Source: an uncultured Negativicutes bacterium (GTDB lineage Bacteria > Bacillota > Negativicutes > Acidaminococcales > Acidaminococcaceae). Taken from it: 18,407 nt of DNA. The position numbers were made by a program, and so were the translations under genes. The stretch spans positions 1-18,407 of the forward strand of contig CALAZX010000107.1 of assembly GCA_937926555.1 (NCBI GenBank), written 5' to 3'. The notes below the pieces were generated by a model, which saw only the letters and a list, made by a program, of their open reading frames with translations, did no database searches and was not told where the DNA came from. Shown here piece by piece: positions 6,875 through 14,703 of this stretch (positions within the stretch are counted from its first letter, which is position 1; each line of letters starts with the position of its first letter).

Positions 6875-7047
6875 TTTTACAACCTCCCTGGTTTCCGTCC
6901 ATTTTTGGGTACCCCCTCTACACGGAGCGTCGGTAAAGACTTCAAAAAAGTGGATCTAGGTCTTTATGGATGCGGCTTTACGGGTTTGACCAAAAAAATC
7001 ACAACCTACCCCGTTTTTCACTGAAAAAGGGGTACCCCCTATACAAC
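6875..7047. repeat. Two copies of a ~50-bp module beside the CRISPR array
   Basis: Copy A (about 6875-6925) and copy B (about 6997-7047) are 122-123 bases apart. Both contain ACAACCT (6879-6885; 7001-7007), a C-rich block, a GTTT tract and GGGTACCCCCT (6907-6917; 7030-7040), followed by TACA. Copy B folds into TACCCC-TTTTTC (with one bulged G) paired to GAAAAA-GGGGTA across 7007-7034. Copy A has a weaker hairpin in the same place. The pair lies where the CRISPR leader should be. Confidence 0.6.
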
Positions 7048-7095
7048 AGCATGGGAATGCGGGTTCCAGAGAAAAAGCCCATCACATCTGTCTCT

Positions 7096-7124
7096 ATTGT
7101 GCGATAAAAGGGCGGTTTTGTCAA
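7096..7124 (-). promoter_or_regulatory. Candidate promoter reading toward the CRISPR array
   Basis: On the minus strand a perfect TTGACA (7124-7119) is 17 bases from CACAAT (7101-7096). No protein-coding gene follows; the next features downstream are the duplicated module and the CRISPR array, ending in the terminator at 6633. It may drive the pre-crRNA with an untranslated leader of about 260 bases. Confidence 0.5.
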
Positions 7125-7264
7125 GGCTGGGAGTGTGAGGATTGCCTCGCCTACGCCCGCATCAGGCCGGTTTTGTTCTTCTCCCCGTTCCGCGGCACAG
7201 CTCTTCCCGGATGTCGCTAGCACTCCATTTGCACAGGTGCCGTCCCCATCTCTCCATACCTTAT

Positions 7265-7323
7265 AAAAAACTCCCGGTGGAGGGCGGACTATGGTCTGTG
7301 TCCGCCCCCCCTCTCCGGGAGTT
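7265..7323 (-). terminator. Terminator after the flavoprotein gene
   Basis: Nested stems occur: outer AACTCCCGG (7269-7277) with CCGGGAGTT (7315-7323), inner GGGCGGAC (7282-7289) with GTCCGCCC (7300-7307). On the minus strand the structure ends in TTTTTT (7270-7265). It lies 36 bases past the flavoprotein stop codon. Confidence 0.85.
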
Positions 7324-7359
7324 CTATCTTCTTTTTTCTGCGGCCTTCCGCGTATTGCC

Positions 7360-8256
7360 CTACCGGCAGGCTTTGATGCCGGCGATGGTGCCGTCGCTCA
7401 CCGCGGTGGAGATCTGGCGCACGTCTTTCACACGGATGTCCCCTACTGCGAAGACCCCTTCGATCTCCGTCTGCATGTCATCATCCACGGGGATATAGCC
7501 GTTCTCCAGCTTCAGCTGGGTGTACAGTCCGGTATTGGGCACGGTGCCCGCATAGGTGAAGATGCCGCAGCCTCTGTCCTCCACGGTCCGTGTGGTTCCG
7601 GTCCTCATATCACGGAGTTCCAGGCTTTCCACCTGCTCCTCCCCGGAGACGCGGACCAGCTCGGTTTCGTAGAGAATCTCCGCATTCTCCGTGGCGGCGA
7701 TTTTCCCGGCGAACTCGGCGATGCAGTCCAGATGGGATCCGGCGCAGAGGATGGTGACCTTTTCCGCCAGTCCGGCCAGGTAGATGGCCTCCTTGATGGC
7801 GCCGTCCCCGGCACCGATCACATAGACATGCCTGCCCCTGTAGGCCTCGCCGTGGAGCACCGCGTTCAGACCGTAGCCTTTACCGGCCAGCTTCTCCCGG
7901 CCCTCCACCGGCAGGTCCCGTCCGGTGGTGCCGTTGGCGATGATGATCCGGCGTGCCTGGTAGGTGCCTTTCTCCGTGGTGACGGTCTTCACGTCCCCCA
8001 CCAGGTCCACCGCCGTCACCGCCTCATAGGCCACATCGATGTGCAGCTTCTCCACCAGACGCTCCAGCTTGCGGCAGTAGCTCTCCCCGCTCTCGCCGGT
8101 CTCGGCGCCAAGGAAATGGGTCACGTTGGATACCTTGCGAATCAGTCCGCCGATGGCCGCTTTCTCCAGCACCAGGACCTTCTTCCCCCTGCTGGTGGCG
8201 TAGATGGCGGCGCTCAGGCCTGCATTGCCGGCGCCGATGATGATAATGTCAAACAT
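7360..8256 (-). CDS. Thioredoxin reductase-like FAD/NAD(P) oxidoreductase lacking CxxC
   Basis: A 298-residue two-dinucleotide-binding-domain flavoprotein. The FAD loop is GAGNAG (8-13), the NAD(P)H loop is VIGAGDGAIKEA (147-158), and the C-terminal FAD motif is GVFAVGDIR (267-275). The layout and size match thioredoxin reductase, but the redox-active CxxC expected just before the second loop is replaced by GLNAVLHGEAYRG (129-141), with no cysteine. It therefore cannot reduce thioredoxin the usual way; it may pass electrons to ferredoxin, flavodoxin or another acceptor. I start at the ATG at 8256 because GAGGTG lies 6 bases upstream; an upstream frame to 8316 has no such site and breaks the family N-terminus. 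It is monocistronic, with its own promoter and terminator. Confidence 0.87.
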   Translation of the reverse strand: MFDIIIIGAGNAGLSAAIYATSRGKKVLVLEKAAIGGLIRKVSNVTHFLGAETGESGESYCRKLERLVEKLHIDVAYEAVTAVDLVGDVKTVTTEKGTYQARRIIIANGTTGRDLPVEGREKLAGKGYGLNAVLHGEAYRGRHVYVIGAGDGAIKEAIYLAGLAEKVTILCAGSHLDCIAEFAGKIAATENAEILYETELVRVSGEEQVESLELRDMRTGTTRTVEDRGCGIFTYAGTVPNTGLYTQLKLENGYIPVDDDMQTEIEGVFAVGDIRVKDVRQISTAVSDGTIAGIKACR

Positions 8257-8295
8257 GGAGATCACCTCATTCTTTCTGTTATTCTCTATAGACTT

Positions 8296-8324
8296 ATTGT
8301 AGTACCGATATAGCATAATGTTAA
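8296..8324 (-). promoter_or_regulatory. Promoter for the flavoprotein gene
   Basis: On the minus strand TTAACA (8324-8319, five of six) is 17 bases from TACAAT (8301-8296, five of six), in an AT-rich region 40 bases before the start codon. Confidence 0.68.
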
Positions 8325-8438
8325 ATTATAAAAAGTGATAGAACCATAAACTTATGTTATGGGAATGTCTGCGGAAATCTGGGGTTCTCTCCCCTTCCTG
8401 AACAGCCGGCTTTGTCTCCCTTTCCGCCGCCCGGGCAC

Positions 8439-8474
8439 AAAAAAGAAGTCCTCCACCATGGGGTGGAAGACTTC
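8439..8474 (-). terminator. Terminator ending the transport operon
   Basis: A stem GAAGTC-C-TCCACC (8445-8457) pairs with GGTGGA-A-GACTTC (8462-8474) with one mismatch. On the minus strand TTTTTT (8444-8439) follows. It lies 63 bases beyond the stop of the ABC exporter gene. Confidence 0.88.
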
Positions 8475-8537
8475 CATTCTATGAGAATCATGAGAAGGAC
8501 ACGGCGGGACATATCCCCGGTCCAGGGGATATACCCG

Positions 8538-10301
8538 TCAGACATTCCCATCCGTCCCGTCCAGCTCCTCCTCCTGCCGGCGGTCCCTCTCCCCCGCCTC
8601 GCTGAGCCGGTAGAGACCGCTGTAGACGCCGTTTCTCGCCAGCAGCTCCCGGTGGGTTCCGGTCTCCACGATGCGTCCTTCCCGGAGAACGATGATGCGG
8701 TCGGCGCCGCTCACGGTGGAGAGCCTGTGGGCGATGGTCAGGGTGGTCCGGTCCGCGGACAGGTTGTCCAGGGACTGCTGGATCAGCCGCTCCGTGGCGG
8801 TGTCCAGGGCCGAGGTGGCCTCGTCCAGCACCAGCACGGGAGGATTCTTCAGGAAGGTCCGGGCGATGGAGATGCGCTGCTTCTGCCCGCCGGACAGCTT
8901 CACGCCCCGCTCGCCGATGCAGGTGTCATAGCCCTGGGGCAGCTTCTTGATGAAGGCGTCCGCCGCGGCCAGGCGGGCGGCACGGCGCACCTCTTCCTCA
9001 GTTGCTTCCGGGTCGCCGTAGCGGATGTTGTAGCGGACGGACTCGGAGAAGAGGAAGACATCCTGCTGCACCACGCCGATCCGGCTCCGCAGGGAGCGCT
9101 GGGTGTAATGGCGGATATCCACCCCGTCCAGGAGGATCCGTCCCTCCTGGGGCTCGTAGAACCGCAGGAGCAGGCTGGCGATGGTGGTCTTCCCCGCCCC
9201 GGTGGCCCCCACGAAAGCCACTTTCTGCCCCGGCTCCACGGTGAAGGACACGTCTTTCAGCACGGGACCGTCGCCGTAGCCGAAGGTCACGTGGTCAAAG
9301 ACGATGCGCCCCTCCACATCCCCGCATTCGATGGCGTCCGGCGCGTCCTGGATGTCCGGCTTCTCCTCCATGATCTGGTAGAACCGGTGGAATCCGGCCA
9401 TGCCCCGCTGGTACATCTCGGTGAACACCGTCAGCCGCAGCAGGGGCTTCATGAACAGGTTCACATAGAGGAAGAAGGCCACGAAATCACTGAAGGCCAG
9501 CCGGTCCATGACGATGAGCCAGGCGCCCAGGGCCATCATCACCAGGTTGGTCAGGTTGGAGAACAGGTTCACGCTGCTGCTGAAATAGGCCAGCAGCTTG
9601 AAGGATTTCAGCCGTGTCAGCAGGTGGTCCCAGGTCTTTCCGGCGAACCGCTCCTTCTCCTGGTCCTCCAGGGAGAAGGCCTTGATCAGGCGGATGCCGT
9701 TGAGGGTCTCCGATGCCTGGGCGGAGATTTCCCCGTATTTCACCCGGTTGGCCCGGAAGAGGGCCTTCATTTTACGGTTCACAATCACAGTATGGACGGT
9801 CTTGGCCAGGAGCATGGCGGTGATGGCCCCGGCCATGAGGGGATTCATCCAGAACATGATGATGATGGTGCCCAGCATGGTGATGGAGCAGATGATCACG
9901 TCGTTGGGCCCCCGGAAGCTCAGCTCGCCGATCTCCGTCAGGTCCGTGGTGATGCGGCTCAGGAGCTGGCCGGTCCGGTTGTTGTCATAGAAGCGGAAGG
10001 ACAGCTTCTCCAGGTGGGAGTACAGGTCCAGCCGCATGTCGTTCTCCATCATCCCCGCCATCTTGTGGCCGTAGTAGCTGATGCAGCAGAGCAGGCCGAA
10101 ATTGGCCAGGTACAGCCCCAGCAGGATGCCCAAGAGGCGCATGATCTCCTCCACATGCTTCTGGGGCAGCTCCACATTGAGGATATGCCGCACCAGGATG
10201 GGGAACACCAGCTCCAGGGCCGCCGTCAGGGAGGACCCCACGATGACTCCCAGCACCGTGGCCAGGTAGGGACGGTAGTAGGACAGGAACATTCTGATCA
10301 T
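8538..10301 (-). CDS. ABC half-exporter (MsbA/LmrA-like, fused membrane and ATPase domains)
   Basis: A 587-residue inner-membrane exporter half. The N-terminal ~310 residues form a six-helix type IV (ABCB-like) membrane domain. The ATPase domain shows Walker A GATGAGKT (365-372), Q-loop VVQQDVFLFSESV, signature LSGGQ (469-473), Walker B VLVLDEATSALD (from 489) and switch histidine in IAHRLST (525). It probably works as a homodimer; its cargo is not evident. The upstream propeller gene stops with TGA at 10309-10307. I start at the ATG at 10301, 8 bases after AGGGGAG. A GTG at 10310 would make a GTGA overlap but sits too close to the Shine-Dalgarno. It is the last gene before the operon terminator, so it may belong functionally with the uptake genes. 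Confidence 0.93.
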   Translation of the reverse strand: MIRMFLSYYRPYLATVLGVIVGSSLTAALELVFPILVRHILNVELPQKHVEEIMRLLGILLGLYLANFGLLCCISYYGHKMAGMMENDMRLDLYSHLEKLSFRFYDNNRTGQLLSRITTDLTEIGELSFRGPNDVIICSITMLGTIIIMFWMNPLMAGAITAMLLAKTVHTVIVNRKMKALFRANRVKYGEISAQASETLNGIRLIKAFSLEDQEKERFAGKTWDHLLTRLKSFKLLAYFSSSVNLFSNLTNLVMMALGAWLIVMDRLAFSDFVAFFLYVNLFMKPLLRLTVFTEMYQRGMAGFHRFYQIMEEKPDIQDAPDAIECGDVEGRIVFDHVTFGYGDGPVLKDVSFTVEPGQKVAFVGATGAGKTTIASLLLRFYEPQEGRILLDGVDIRHYTQRSLRSRIGVVQQDVFLFSESVRYNIRYGDPEATEEEVRRAARLAAADAFIKKLPQGYDTCIGERGVKLSGGQKQRISIARTFLKNPPVLVLDEATSALDTATERLIQQSLDNLSADRTTLTIAHRLSTVSGADRIIVLREGRIVETGTHRELLARNGVYSGLYRLSEAGERDRRQEEELDGTDGNV

Positions 10302-10306
10302 CCGTC

Positions 10307-11866
10307 TCACTCCCCTTTCCCGTCACGGGCTCCGTAGTTTCCGGTAGTATTTCCAGTAGTGTTGTCATTGTTGCCGGCCTGTCCGGTGGCCGGGCTGTTC
10401 TCCCAGCCGCCGGAGGCTTTCCCGTTTCCGGAACCGGCGCCGCTGTCAGCCGTATCCGCCGGGACAGCGCCTTCCGCCACTTTCCAGATATGCAGCCGGT
10501 AGGCGCCGATGATCTTCCCTTCCGGCGTCAGCGCCGGCGCCTCCACCCCCGCCATGAGGGTGGCATCCCTGTTCAGGGCGATGGCCTGGCAGGGGCCCTC
10601 CGTATGGAAGGAGGACACGGCCCTGCCGGTCTCCAGGTCCACCAGCAGTCCCCCGTGGGCCTTGTAGTTGTGGGTCCGGACGTTCCGCCCCACGGCGCAG
10701 GCCACGTAATGCTTGGCGAAAGCCAGGTCCTCCATGGTGCCCGGGGCCATGTACTGGAACTTGTAGGTGCCGTCGGTGCCGAAGAGGAAGAGGCTGTTGT
10801 TGCTGGGATGCTCCACCGGGGTGGGCAGCTGCCAGTTCTCCCGGTTGAAGGTGTTGATGGTGGTGAAGAGCACGCCCTCCTTCAGGGCGAAGCCGTCACG
10901 GCCCGAGGCGTTGAGCCAGGCGCCGTCCACCTGGGTGGGTTTGGACAGGGTCCGCTCCCAGAGGAGCTTCCCGTCCCCGGTGAAGAGGAAGCCCCGCCCG
11001 TCACTGGCGGAAGCCGCCAGGTACCTGCCGTTGGCGGAGAAGTTGGGGCTGCCCCGCATGACGGTGTTGTCGAAAGGCGGGATGGGCGCCACCGTGGTGG
11101 TCCCCACCTGGTCGCCGGTGTCCTTGTCGATGAAGTACATGGTGGCCTTGTATTTCATCTCCGGCCGGAAATCGTAGGCGGAGGTGGACAGGACCACCGT
11201 GCCGCTGCCGTCGCTGACATCACACCAGTTGATCCAGCTGTCGATGACCTCGTTCTTGGGGAACTGCCACCGCAGGCCGCCCTCCGGGTTCACGGAGATC
11301 ATCCGGCCGTTGTAGCCGCGATGCCCCTCCTTGTCCATGAGGAAGCGGTAGATGTTGGCGTAGACGTTCCCCTCCCTGTCGCAGACGATGTGGACCACCG
11401 AGGGGTAGGAGCGCTGGGAGGCGTCGGCCCCCGCATAGTCCGCCCCCTTGTATTTCCAGCGGATGTCGCCGCTGTGGATGTCAACGGCGTAGAGGTTGCC
11501 CTCGGCGCTGACCTCGCCCACATAGGCGGTCTTCCCGTCGGGGCTCAGGGTCAGGGACACCAGCTTGCCCACGCCCAGGGAGCGTTTCCAGCGCTGGCTG
11601 CCGTCCTGGCCGAAGAGGAACAGCTCCCCCCGGTCGGTGCCCACCAGCCAGCCGTCCTCCGGCTCCACATACTGGACCTGGCCCTTGGTGAAGCCCATCC
11701 GGTCATAGTTCTCCACGGGGATGTCCCCCAGGTGGACCGTGATGCCCCGGGTCTTGTCCGGCTGCTGGAAGATGGTCCAGGGGGTGCGGCTTCCCGTGAG
11801 CCAGAAAAGGGCGCAGCAGGACACCGCGAACAGCAGCAGGATGAGGATTCCTTTGATTTTCTTCAT
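10307..11866 (-). CDS. Exported beta-propeller protein (PQQ/WD-like repeats)
   Basis: A 519-residue protein with an N-terminal signal peptide or membrane anchor (MKKIKG then hydrophobic 7-24). The body shows repeated short strands typical of PQQ-type propellers: DGWLVGTDRGELFLFGQDGSQRW, SPDGKTAYVGEVSAEGNLYAVD, SGDIRWKYKG, EGNVYANIYRF, ANGRYLAASASDGRGFLF, GDGKLLWERTLSK. The final ~45 residues are a low-complexity Gly/Asn/Thr/Ala tail. It probably faces the periplasm and could bind a ligand or scaffold a complex, but no enzyme residues are identifiable. AGGAAG precedes the ATG by about 6 bases. It lies 157 bases downstream of ecfT and abuts the ABC exporter, inside what looks like one transcription unit. 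The fold class is fairly clear; the function is unknown. Confidence 0.78.
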   Translation of the reverse strand: MKKIKGILILLLFAVSCCALFWLTGSRTPWTIFQQPDKTRGITVHLGDIPVENYDRMGFTKGQVQYVEPEDGWLVGTDRGELFLFGQDGSQRWKRSLGVGKLVSLTLSPDGKTAYVGEVSAEGNLYAVDIHSGDIRWKYKGADYAGADASQRSYPSVVHIVCDREGNVYANIYRFLMDKEGHRGYNGRMISVNPEGGLRWQFPKNEVIDSWINWCDVSDGSGTVVLSTSAYDFRPEMKYKATMYFIDKDTGDQVGTTTVAPIPPFDNTVMRGSPNFSANGRYLAASASDGRGFLFTGDGKLLWERTLSKPTQVDGAWLNASGRDGFALKEGVLFTTINTFNRENWQLPTPVEHPSNNSLFLFGTDGTYKFQYMAPGTMEDLAFAKHYVACAVGRNVRTHNYKAHGGLLVDLETGRAVSSFHTEGPCQAIALNRDATLMAGVEAPALTPEGKIIGAYRLHIWKVAEGAVPADTADSGAGSGNGKASGGWENSPATGQAGNNDNTTGNTTGNYGARDGKGE

Positions 11867-12023
11867 AGCGTTCTTCCTATCGTAAAGGCGGAGGCGGATT
11901 TTCCGTCCCCGCCGTCTTCTCGTTCAGGTTCATTTCAATGTGACGGCATGGTGGTTTTCACCGGCAGGCTCTCCCCTGCCGTTTTCCTATGATGCCGTCG
12001 AGGCGCGCCAGGTTGTGAGCTCG

Positions 12024-12902
12024 TCACAGGTACAGTTTGGCGATGTCATAGACACGGCGCAGGACGCCGAAGTACATCCCCTGCTCGCTGAGGACGAAGC
12101 AGAGCTTCCCCGCCACCACAGCCAGGGTGGCCAGGGCGAACAGGCCGCAGGCGCTTTTCTCCCTGCCGTTCCAGACGAAGAGGGATGTGTTCCGCTGCCG
12201 TGCCTGGAAGAAGCCCCGGCTCACCACCGACAGGGCCAGTGTCTGGGCCCGGCGGAGGCAGCGCGCCAGCAGGGGTTTGGCGATATGGGGGATGTGCCGG
12301 ATGATGGCCGTGCGGCCGCTCTTCGTGTCGCTGCGGAGCTGCAGGGCGGTGATGATCTCCCCGGTCTCCGCCGCCAGCACCGGCAGGAACCGGATGGCGG
12401 TGACCAGCATGAAGGCCACCTGGGGAGGCAGCTTCCAGGAGAGGAGCGCGCCCAGGAGCTGCCGGGGGTCGCTGGTCCAGCAGACCAGGAGGCCCAGTGA
12501 CAGCATGGTGGCGCTTCGCAGTCCCTGCACGGCGCCGTAGAGAGTGCCGTCCCGGTTGACGTAGAGTCCTCCGGTGATGGCCCCCAGCCAGGGGGTGTCC
12601 CTGGCGATGATGACGAACAGCGGCGTCCGGGGCGTCTGGGCGAAGAACAGCGCCTGGCTGAACATGGAGCCCCAGAGCCCCAGCATCAGGAGCGCCGCCA
12701 GCACCCGCCACTTGTAGATGGAGGTCCCCGCCGCCAGATGCAGCAGCAGAGTGCTGAAGAACAGCAGGAACAGCGTCCTGGGATTGTCGATGGTGATGGT
12801 GAGGATGGCCATCAGGAACAGGATGACCACCTTGGTCTGGCCGCCGATCCGGCGGATCCAGGGACGGGAATCAGTCCCTTCCCACAGCTGTCGCATGGAC
12901 AT
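12024..12902 (-). CDS. ecfT: Energy-coupling factor transporter membrane component EcfT (CbiQ-like)
   Basis: A 292-residue inner-membrane protein that links ECF ATPases to a substrate-binding S component. About five hydrophobic segments occur (roughly 25-57, 66-86, 118-142, 158-176 and 237-262). The cytoplasmic coupling region at 180-235 has the expected pair of Arg-containing short helices, TALQLRSDTKSG and SVVSRGFFQARQ, which correspond to the two Ala-Arg-Gly-like motifs of EcfT. The start at 12902 has GAGGAGG 9 bases upstream and overlaps the end of the ATPase gene by 32 bases, showing coupled translation. Its closest family relatives by arrangement are cobalt/cobalamin or thiamine-precursor ECF systems (dual ATPase next to EcfT). 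Family well supported. Confidence 0.87.
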   Translation of the reverse strand: MSMRQLWEGTDSRPWIRRIGGQTKVVILFLMAILTITIDNPRTLFLLFFSTLLLHLAAGTSIYKWRVLAALLMLGLWGSMFSQALFFAQTPRTPLFVIIARDTPWLGAITGGLYVNRDGTLYGAVQGLRSATMLSLGLLVCWTSDPRQLLGALLSWKLPPQVAFMLVTAIRFLPVLAAETGEIITALQLRSDTKSGRTAIIRHIPHIAKPLLARCLRRAQTLALSVVSRGFFQARQRNTSLFVWNGREKSACGLFALATLAVVAGKLCFVLSEQGMYFGVLRRVYDIAKLYL

Positions 12903-13401
12903 GGCGGCACACCTCCTCGGGCAGGACGCAGGGCGGCAGCCCCGCTCCTTTCGTTATCGTGAGCACCGGCGGGGTCAGAAGACCGCTGCGCCGGAGCAGG
13001 TTCTCGTCGGACAGGATGCGGCGGGCAGGGCCTTCCGCCAGGATCTCCCCCTCGGTGAGGAGGATTACCCGGTCGGCCACCTGGGCCGCCAGCTCCAGGT
13101 CGTGGGTGCAGAGGAACACGCTGCCACCCTCCTCCCGGAACAGGGCCAGCAGCCGCTTGATTTCCGTCAGGCTCCTCTCGTCCTGGCCCGTGGTGGGCTC
13201 GTCCAGCAGGAGCAGCTTGGGTTTTCTCGCCAGCATGGCGCCCAGCACCACACGGAGCCGCTGCCCCTTGCTCAGGGCCAGGGGGAAGTCGTCCCGGTAG
13301 ACCGTGAGGTTCAGCTTCTCCAGCAGCGCCTCCGCCTCGTTGTCCGTGATGTGGCGGTTCTTCCAGCGCAGCTCCTCCCAGACGGTGTCCGCCAGGAGCA
13401 T
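12871..13401 (-). CDS. C-terminal part of dual EcfA ATPase, separated by an in-frame stop
   Basis: This 176-residue open frame continues, in the same reading frame, the ATPase gene that stops at 13489. It carries the rest of the second nucleotide-binding domain: variant signature LSKGQRLRVVLGAML, Walker B LLLLDEPTTGQDE, switch histidine in LCTHDLELA, and a C-terminal regulatory tail. Codons between 13402 and 13488 are also open and homologous in style (SLELDGRKLRKELGETGYLLQ). The fragment lacks Walker A, which lies upstream of the stop, so it cannot bind ATP alone. The ATG at 13401 has only a weak AGGA 10 bases upstream. It is best viewed as the 3' part of a disrupted gene spanning 12871-14664 (597 codons plus stop, one internal TAA). 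Confidence 0.75.
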   Translation of the reverse strand: MLLADTVWEELRWKNRHITDNEAEALLEKLNLTVYRDDFPLALSKGQRLRVVLGAMLARKPKLLLLDEPTTGQDERSLTEIKRLLALFREEGGSVFLCTHDLELAAQVADRVILLTEGEILAEGPARRILSDENLLRRSGLLTPPVLTITKGAGLPPCVLPEEVCRHVHATAVGRD

Positions 13402-13488
13402 CAGGTCCGATTCCTGCAGCAGGTAGCCGGTCTCACCCAGCTCCTTCCGCAGTTTCCGTCCGTCCAGCTCCAGGGAGCAGGCGGTGGG

Positions 13489-14664
13489 TTACGTCGGCCC
13501 CCCCAGCAGGTTCAGCAGGGTGCTCTTCCCCGCTCCGTTGAAGCCCATGAGGGCGGTGATCTGGTGGCGCCGCAGGTCGAAGTCCAGCCCTTTCAGGGTG
13601 GGCTCTTTGGCGCCGGGATAGGTGAAGACCAGGTTCCGGGCGGAAAGGATCACTCGTCCGCCATTCCCGTTATTTTCGTTATTCCGGTCGTTCTCATTGT
13701 TGTCATCGGTCTTACCGGCCAGTTCCTCTTCGGACGCGGGGTTTTCTTTCGCGCTTGTTTCGCTTGTTTTTTGTGGACTGTTATTGTTTTTCACGGTAAA
13801 AGACTGAGCGTCGGGGCTTTCTTCTGCCTCCGCCCCCGTTTCCTTCATGCACTCTCTCAGCATGCGGATGGATTCCGCCGTATCCGAGGTGAGCCGGGGA
13901 AATCCCAGGAGCCGTCCCAGTTTCACGCTCTGGGGCTCCCGGAGGCCCATGTCCTCCCGTCCCGTCAGGAAGCTCCAGGCCTCCTCCATGGGTCCGTCGT
14001 AGACGATGCGCCCTTCCTGCATCACGGCCAGCCGGTCGAAATAGCCGGCCAGCTCGTTCACCCGGTGCTCAATCATGAGGATGGCGATGCCCTCCTCCCG
14101 GTTCAGCCGCAGGAGGAGCTTCATGAAGTCCTCCACCCCCTGGGGGTTCATCTGGCTCACCGGCTCGTCCAGGATCAGCAGCTTGGGGCTGGTGATGAGG
14201 ATGGACGCCAGTGCCAGGCGCTGCCGCTGCCCTCCGGAAAGCTGGTGGATGCTGTAGTCCTCCATCCCCGCCAGGCCAACCATGGCCAGGGTACGGGCAA
14301 CCTCTTTCCGCACGGTCTCCGGGTCGGCGCCCCGGTTCTCCAGGGCGAAACCGGTCTCGTCGGCCACGGTCATAGCGAACAGCTGGTCGTCCGGTGTCTG
14401 GTAGACGGTGCCGGCCAGCTGCCCGATCTCCTCGGGAGGCCAGCCGGTGATATCTTCCCCGTCCAGGAGGATGCGGCCGCTGAGCCCCGTGCTTCCGCGG
14501 TGGGACACCAGGCCGCTGATGGTCTTGATCAGTGTGGATTTCCCGCAGCCGCTGCGTCCCGCCAGGAGCAGCATCTCCCCGGACCCCAGCGAGAGGCTGA
14601 TGTCCTTCAGGGTGAGGCTGTCCCGTCCGGGATAGCGGTAGGATATATTCTCCAGTTTCAGCAT
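13489..14664 (-). CDS. Dual-domain EcfA-type ATPase, truncated by in-frame TAA
   Basis: Encodes 391 residues of what should be a YkoD-like fused pair of ECF ATPase domains. Domain 1 is complete: Walker A GRSGCGKS (36-43), Q-loop VYQTPDDQLFAMTVADE, signature LSGGQ (142-146), Walker B LLILDEPVSQMNP (162-174) and switch histidine H200. A linker (about 245-335) is rich in Asn, Glu and Ser, and is visibly lower in GC. Domain 2 begins at about 337 and reaches Walker A GFNGAGKS (374-381) before TAA at 13491-13489. The rest of domain 2 follows in frame at 12871-13488. The ATG has GGAG 6 bases upstream. The gene is 39 bases after the S-like gene. As written, only domain 1 would be a functional ATPase site. 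Confidence 0.88.
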   Translation of the reverse strand: MLKLENISYRYPGRDSLTLKDISLSLGSGEMLLLAGRSGCGKSTLIKTISGLVSHRGSTGLSGRILLDGEDITGWPPEEIGQLAGTVYQTPDDQLFAMTVADETGFALENRGADPETVRKEVARTLAMVGLAGMEDYSIHQLSGGQRQRLALASILITSPKLLILDEPVSQMNPQGVEDFMKLLLRLNREEGIAILMIEHRVNELAGYFDRLAVMQEGRIVYDGPMEEAWSFLTGREDMGLREPQSVKLGRLLGFPRLTSDTAESIRMLRECMKETGAEAEESPDAQSFTVKNNNSPQKTSETSAKENPASEEELAGKTDDNNENDRNNENNGNGGRVILSARNLVFTYPGAKEPTLKGLDFDLRRHQITALMGFNGAGKSTLLNLLGGPT

Positions 14665-14703
14665 GTGTTTCTCCGATTCCTTGTCGTCTATGTCAGGGCG
14701 GGG

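Larger units (their letters stand above)
6829..7264. other. Presumed CRISPR leader region, no protein gene seen
   Basis: Between the array and the next terminator I find no supported coding region. The stretch holds the duplicated module, an imperfect inverted repeat (6842-6855 against 6965-6978, 12 of 14 bases) and the TTGACA promoter. Short open frames on both strands lack ribosome binding sites. Confidence 0.45.

Noticed and set aside
6674..7024. Open frame of 116 codons crossing the CRISPR array
   Set aside because: It reads through the repeats and spacers and the leader region; this is a chance frame over non-coding repeats.
8412..10337. A 641-codon plus-strand open frame
   Set aside because: It lies opposite the ABC exporter with full Walker and signature motifs, has no ribosome binding site, and shows shadow-type composition.
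11962..11981. Hairpin CGGCAGG/CCTGCCG between ecfT and the propeller gene
   Set aside because: The T-run is on the plus-strand side, where no gene ends. On the transcribed minus strand it is followed by GTGAAAACC, so it is not a convincing terminator there.
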